From: AC-69 sp044869895 | Lineage (GTDB): Bacteria > Actinomycetota > UBA4738 > HRBIN12 | Length of the DNA stretch: 7,911 nucleotides | Assembly (NCBI GenBank): GCA_044869895.1 | Contig: JBIOXZ010000100.1 | Coordinates: 1 to 7,911, forward strand | Reading direction: 5' to 3' | In this document: piece by piece, positions 5,272 to 7,911 of the stretch | Position numbering within the stretch: the stretch's first letter is position 1 | Layout of the letters: the number at the start of each line of letters is the position of its first letter | The notes under the pieces: generated by a model | What the model saw: only the letters and a program-made list of their open reading frames with translations | Database searches by the model: none | Told to the model about the DNA's origin: nothing | Made by a program: the position numbers and the translations under genes

Positions 5272-5438
5272 CCGTGCAGAAGTGGGAGTACTTCGTGGCG
5301 CCGCTGCTCGAGCACAATCCCGGCGAGATCCTGAACACGTTCGGGGAGGACGGCTGGGAGCTGGTCTCGGTGGCCCAGGTCACGACGCCGGCCGGCGGCC
5401 AGTCCTTGATCGCCTACCTGAAGCGGCCGGCCGGCTAG
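5268..5438 (+). CDS. Small DUF4177-like protein
   Basis: 56 residues. It begins VQKWEYFVAPL and contains the family's characteristic G-x-x-GWELVSV (here GEDGWELVSVAQV, about residues 26-38), so it is a short DUF4177-type protein; no function is established for this family. No membrane segment or cysteine is present. ATG at 5268 overlaps the CoA-binding gene's TGA in an ATGA, with GGAGGGGGA just upstream (5259-5267). The frame is open upstream to 5154, which would give 94 residues, but that extension lies inside the preceding gene, reads as a shadow (Arg/Gly-rich), and lacks the family pattern. The gene ends in TAG, 7 bp from the opposing sugar dehydrogenase gene. It is the last gene of the CoA operon and may interact with its products (inference). 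Confidence 0.8.
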   Translation: MTVQKWEYFVAPLLEHNPGEILNTFGEDGWELVSVAQVTTPAGGQSLIAYLKRPAG

Positions 5439-5445
5439 CGAGCGG

Positions 5446-6600
5446 TCAGCGGCGCAGGATCCGGCGCCGGAGGAGGATCAGCCCGCCGATCAGGACGGCG
5501 GCGATGACCAGCCCGACGCGGGTCCCGACGGCGCCATCGGAACCGGGCGACGTCGGGCTCCCCACGGGGACCGGGGAGCCGGTCGGGGTCCCGGCCAGAC
5601 GGAGGAGGGAGTCCGTCGTCGCCAGGTAGATGGTCCCGTCCGGCCCGCGGGCAACGTCGATCACGGACGCGTCGATGCCGGGGATCCGGCCGGGAGTGCC
5701 CGCGGTTCGCTCGTTCGGCGACAGGTCGGCCTCGTACAGCCCACCTCGGTAGCTCCCGAAGTACAGGCGCCGTCCATCGGCCGAGACGGCGCAACCGGTC
5801 GGCACGATCTCTTCCGGGAAGACCAGGACGGGGTCCACGAATCCCGGCTCTCCACCCGCCCCCAGCTGATCGGGCCATCCGTAGTTCCCACCGCCCACGA
5901 TCCGGTTGACCTCGTCATCGGTGGCCGGTCCGTTCTCCGTTTCCCACAGGGCGCCGTTCACCGGGTCGAAGCACAAGCCGAACGAGTTGCGGATGCCCAG
6001 CGCGTACACGGGGTTGTCCGGCCCCAGGGGGTTGTCGTCGGGCACCGAGCCGTCCGGATCCAAGCGGAGCACCTTGCCACCCAGGTCGTTCGGGTCCTGC
6101 GCTCGGTCGGGGTCGTGCGCCTCCCCGGTCACCGCGTACAGCTTGCCGTCGGGCCCGAAGGCCATATCACCGCCGTTGTGATATCCGGTCACGGCAGGGA
6201 GCAGGGTGATCAGGGGTTCGATCTCTCCCGCCGTGATCCCCTCGGCGCGGACCCGGATGATCCGGTTGGACCCGCCACCCGTCTCCGAGTAGTACAGGTA
6301 CACCCACGGCTCTCGCTCGAACTCCGGATGGAGGGCGATCCCCAGCAGCCCTCGCTCGGCGCTCGGTTCAACGGAGACGTGGACGAACGGCTCGGGCAGC
6401 ACCCGTCCGTCCCGGATGATCCGGACGTTGCCGGTCTCCTTCTCGGTGAAGAAGATCCTCCCGTCCGGGGCGAACGCCATGTTCGTGGGGAAGGCGAGCT
6501 CCGTGGCCACCGGCACTACCGATGGCTGCGCCGCGAGCTGCGGGAGGGCCGTCGCGACGAATGTGAACGTCGAGAAGACGAGGAGCGAGCGGCGGGCCAT
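5446..6600 (-). CDS. PQQ-dependent sugar (glucose/sorbosone-type) dehydrogenase with C-terminal membrane anchor
   Basis: 384 residues. Beta-propeller oxidoreductase of the GSDH family (soluble glucose dehydrogenase, E. coli YliI/Asd), expected to oxidise aldose sugars outside the cytoplasm using PQQ and calcium. A signal peptide is likely (hydrophobic 5-23, then LAAQ). Conserved landmarks are the presumed catalytic H141 in Y-H-N-G-G-D145, LGGKVLR (173-179), G202-I-R204-N205 for cofactor binding, TENGPATDDEVN (221-232), and GGNYGWP (237-243). Propeller repeats of the FAPDG/GPDG type recur (43-47, 149-152, 319-322). A Pro/Ser/Thr/Gly-rich spacer (338-358) leads to a single transmembrane helix (about 362-377) and a basic tail RRRILRR. 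The enzyme is thus predicted to be tethered with its tail in the cytoplasm. The usual GxRNP motif reads GIRNS here. No PQQ synthesis gene is in the window. Only a weak GAGG lies just before the ATG, so the start is moderately sure. Confidence 0.87.
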   Translation of the reverse strand: MARRSLLVFSTFTFVATALPQLAAQPSVVPVATELAFPTNMAFAPDGRIFFTEKETGNVRIIRDGRVLPEPFVHVSVEPSAERGLLGIALHPEFEREPWVYLYYSETGGGSNRIIRVRAEGITAGEIEPLITLLPAVTGYHNGGDMAFGPDGKLYAVTGEAHDPDRAQDPNDLGGKVLRLDPDGSVPDDNPLGPDNPVYALGIRNSFGLCFDPVNGALWETENGPATDDEVNRIVGGGNYGWPDQLGAGGEPGFVDPVLVFPEEIVPTGCAVSADGRRLYFGSYRGGLYEADLSPNERTAGTPGRIPGIDASVIDVARGPDGTIYLATTDSLLRLAGTPTGSPVPVGSPTSPGSDGAVGTRVGLVIAAVLIGGLILLRRRILRR

Positions 6601-6679
6601 GCCTCGCGAGTCTAGACATGGAATCGTGGAGGGCGGCCCCCGTGAGCTCGACCCCGAGTTTCTTTTGAGGAGGAGGCGG
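6601..6679. promoter_or_regulatory. Divergent intergenic region between sugar dehydrogenase and VOC genes
   Basis: 79-bp head-to-head gap that must carry both promoters. I see no convincing -35/-10 pair. A strong Shine-Dalgarno sequence for the rightward gene, GAGGAGGAGG (6667-6676), fixes its start at the ATG at 6680 although the frame is open back to 6416. TCTAGA at 6611-6616 is a short palindrome of unknown meaning. Confidence 0.4.
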
Positions 6680-7303
6680 ATGCTCCGGATCGATCACGTC
6701 GTCCTGGCCGTGCACGACCTCGATCGCGCCGGCGCCCGGATCCTGAACGCGGTCGGTCTCCGATCAGTGCCGGGAGGCCGACATCCGGGATGGGGGACCG
6801 GGAACAGGATCGTCCCTCTGGGCCACGAGTACGTGGAGCTGCTCGCGGTGGTCGATCCCTTGGAGGCCGGGTCGAGCCCCGTTGGAAGGTGGATCTCGAA
6901 CGCTTCCGGCTCGGGCGACCGCTTCGTGGCCTGGTGCGTCTCGACCGACGAGATCGAGGGAGTGGCGGAGCGCCTCGGCCTGGCCGTCGCAACGGGGTCG
7001 CGCTCACTGCCTGACGGTCGAACCTTGAGGTGGCGAAGCGCCGGGTTCGACCGGGTTGCCGAAGATCCCGACCTCCCGTTCTTCATCTCTTGGGACGGGC
7101 CGCTCGAGCTCCATCCGGGCCGGGCTCAGGCGCAGCATCGGGTCGAACCGAATGGCATCGCCTGGATCGAGGTCGCCGCCGACCACGGGCGACTCCAGGG
7201 ATGGCTGGGAGGTGGGGACGTCCCAGTCGTCGTGGTGAGCGGAAACCCGGGGGTGCGAGCGGTCGGCATCTCGACGGACCGAGGCCAGATCGTCCTGCGA
7301 TGA
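6680..7303 (+). CDS. VOC-superfamily protein, glyoxalase-like domain
   Basis: 207 residues. The N-terminus (MLRIDHVVLAVHDLDRAG) is the standard opening of a vicinal-oxygen-chelate module, with H6 as the first likely metal ligand. G32-G-R-H-P-G-W-G39 followed by GNRIVPL, and the segment YVELLAV with E53 as the likely second ligand, are typical of the glyoxalase-like domain found in several uncharacterised actinobacterial proteins. A second, more divergent half (about 84-207) includes FFISWDGP (134-141) and WIEVAADH (162-169), consistent with a paired betaalphabetabetabeta fold. The substrate is unknown; family members include lactoylglutathione lyases, dioxygenases and epimerases, and nothing here selects among them. 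There is no signal peptide. It lies tail to tail with cystathionine gamma-synthase (17-bp gap) and head to head with the sugar dehydrogenase. Confidence 0.82.
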   Translation: MLRIDHVVLAVHDLDRAGARILNAVGLRSVPGGRHPGWGTGNRIVPLGHEYVELLAVVDPLEAGSSPVGRWISNASGSGDRFVAWCVSTDEIEGVAERLGLAVATGSRSLPDGRTLRWRSAGFDRVAEDPDLPFFISWDGPLELHPGRAQAQHRVEPNGIAWIEVAADHGRLQGWLGGGDVPVVVVSGNPGVRAVGISTDRGQIVLR

Positions 7304-7320
7304 CCGGCCGCCCTCCCCTG

Positions 7321-7911
7321 CTAGCCCAGCGCCCGCTCGAGATCCGCGACCAGGTCATCGGGATGCTCGATCCCGACCGACAGCCGGACGAGGGTGTCGG
7401 GGACGGCGAGCGGCGAGTCGCTCACGCTCGCATGGGTCATGGGTGCCGGCATCTCGATGAGGGATTCCACCCCCCCGAGCGATTCGGCAAGGAAGAACAA
7501 CTCCGTCCCCTGGACCACCCGGAGCGCTTCGTCCCTGGATCCGACCTCGAACGACACCATGCCGCCGAAGTCCTTCATCTGGCGGACGGCGACCTCGAAG
7601 CCGGGGTGACCGGGGATCCCCGGGAAGTACACCTTGGTCACCCTGGGGTGCTGCGAGAGGAACTCGGCGATGCGCCCGGCGCCGCGGCAGTGCGCCTCCA
7701 TGCGCAGCGCGAGGGTCTTCACCCCGCGAAGTGCCAGGTAGCAGTCCATGGGGCCGGGAACCGCCCCCACGGCGTTCTGTAGGAACGCGAGGCGATCGGC
7801 GAGCGCGTCGTCATTCGTCACGACGGCCCCGCCGACCAGGTCCGAGTGTCCGCCCAGGTACTTCGTCACCGAGTGCACCACGACGTCGGCACCGAGCTCG
7901 AGCGGCCGCTG
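7321..7911 (-). CDS. metB: Cystathionine gamma-synthase, N-terminal half missing
   Basis: PLP enzyme of the Cys/Met metabolism family. It makes cystathionine from an activated homoserine ester and cysteine in methionine synthesis by transsulfuration. The 196 residues in the window are the C-terminal half of a usual 380-390-residue protein; the frame runs off the right edge (QRPLELGADVVVHSVTK...). The PLP-binding lysine is K17 of the visible part, in HSVTKYLGGHSD. Further family segments are AVPGPMDCYLALRGVKTL, PGIPGHPGFEVA, SLGGVESLIE and LVRLSVGIEHPDDL. The pattern closely follows mycobacterial MetB. One substitution stands out: SLIEHP of most relatives reads SLIEMP. The GTG at 7881 is an internal valine, not a start. 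Cystathionine gamma-lyase and O-acetylhomoserine sulfhydrylase share this fold, so the exact reaction is likely but not certain. Confidence 0.88.
   Translation of the reverse strand, partial: QRPLELGADVVVHSVTKYLGGHSDLVGGAVVTNDDALADRLAFLQNAVGAVPGPMDCYLALRGVKTLALRMEAHCRGAGRIAEFLSQHPRVTKVYFPGIPGHPGFEVAVRQMKDFGGMVSFEVGSRDEALRVVQGTELFFLAESLGGVESLIEMPAPMTHASVSDSPLAVPDTLVRLSVGIEHPDDLVADLERALG

Noticed and set aside
6416..6679. N-terminal extension of the VOC protein
   Set aside because: It overlaps the start of the sugar dehydrogenase gene antisense. The VOC fold begins exactly at the ATG at 6680, after a strong ribosome site.
7030..7782. Plus-strand open frame of 250 codons over the VOC gene end and the metB gene
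   Set aside because: It crosses a tail-to-tail junction, shows no domain, and overlaps the clear MetB sequence on the other strand.
1..7911. Mobile element, CRISPR, tRNA/rRNA, or defence system
   Set aside because: No transposase, integrase, regular repeat-spacer pattern, structured RNA gene, or nuclease/toxin module is recognisable. Composition looks even across the window.

Overview
The window comes from a GC-rich bacterial chromosome, most likely an actinomycetote. The evidence is the strong G/C bias at third codon positions, a seven-iron FdxA-type ferredoxin of the actinobacterial kind, a coenzyme-F420 enzyme, and a MetB-like protein close to mycobacterial sequences. Stop codons are eight TGA, four TAG and no TAA. 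Coding is dense: twelve genes, two cut by the window edges, and no gap longer than about 85 bases. I see no tRNA, rRNA, CRISPR array, insertion sequence or phage gene. The organism assignment is inference.

Layout. (1) 1-299 (+) is the end of a ferredoxin gene, tail to tail with 310-1467 (-), an iron-sulfur flavoprotein of the F420 hydrogenase/dehydrogenase beta family with the FpoF-like arrangement (N-terminal two-cluster ferredoxin domain plus FrhB domain). (2) 1552-1974 and 2052-2438 (+) are two tandem cupredoxin lipoproteins. (3) 4182-2445 (-) is a likely two-gene unit: a flavin disulfide oxidoreductase with mercuric-reductase-like features, followed by an A-type iron-sulfur carrier (ErpA/IscA). 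(4) 4265-5438 (+) is a translationally coupled trio: a Nudix CoA diphosphatase, a YccU-type CoA-binding protein, and a 56-residue DUF4177-like protein. (5) 6600-5446 (-) is a secreted PQQ-type sugar dehydrogenase (GSDH/Asd family) with a C-terminal membrane anchor. (6) 6680-7303 (+) is a VOC/glyoxalase-like protein. (7) 7911-7321 (-) is the C-terminal half of cystathionine gamma-synthase.

Gene order alternates plus and minus blocks, so the window has four tail-to-tail junctions with gaps of 6-17 bp and three head-to-head promoter regions of 79-84 bp. The loose common theme of the first half is electron transfer: Fe-S ferredoxin, F420 flavoprotein, copper proteins, disulfide flavoenzyme and Fe-S assembly. 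The trio at 4265-5438 concerns CoA turnover. I see no clear new multi-gene system. The points most worth a second look are the paired copper proteins with different active-site loops, the CoA trio, the ferredoxin/F420 pairing, and the flavoenzyme that has tyrosine where dihydrolipoamide dehydrogenase has its catalytic histidine.
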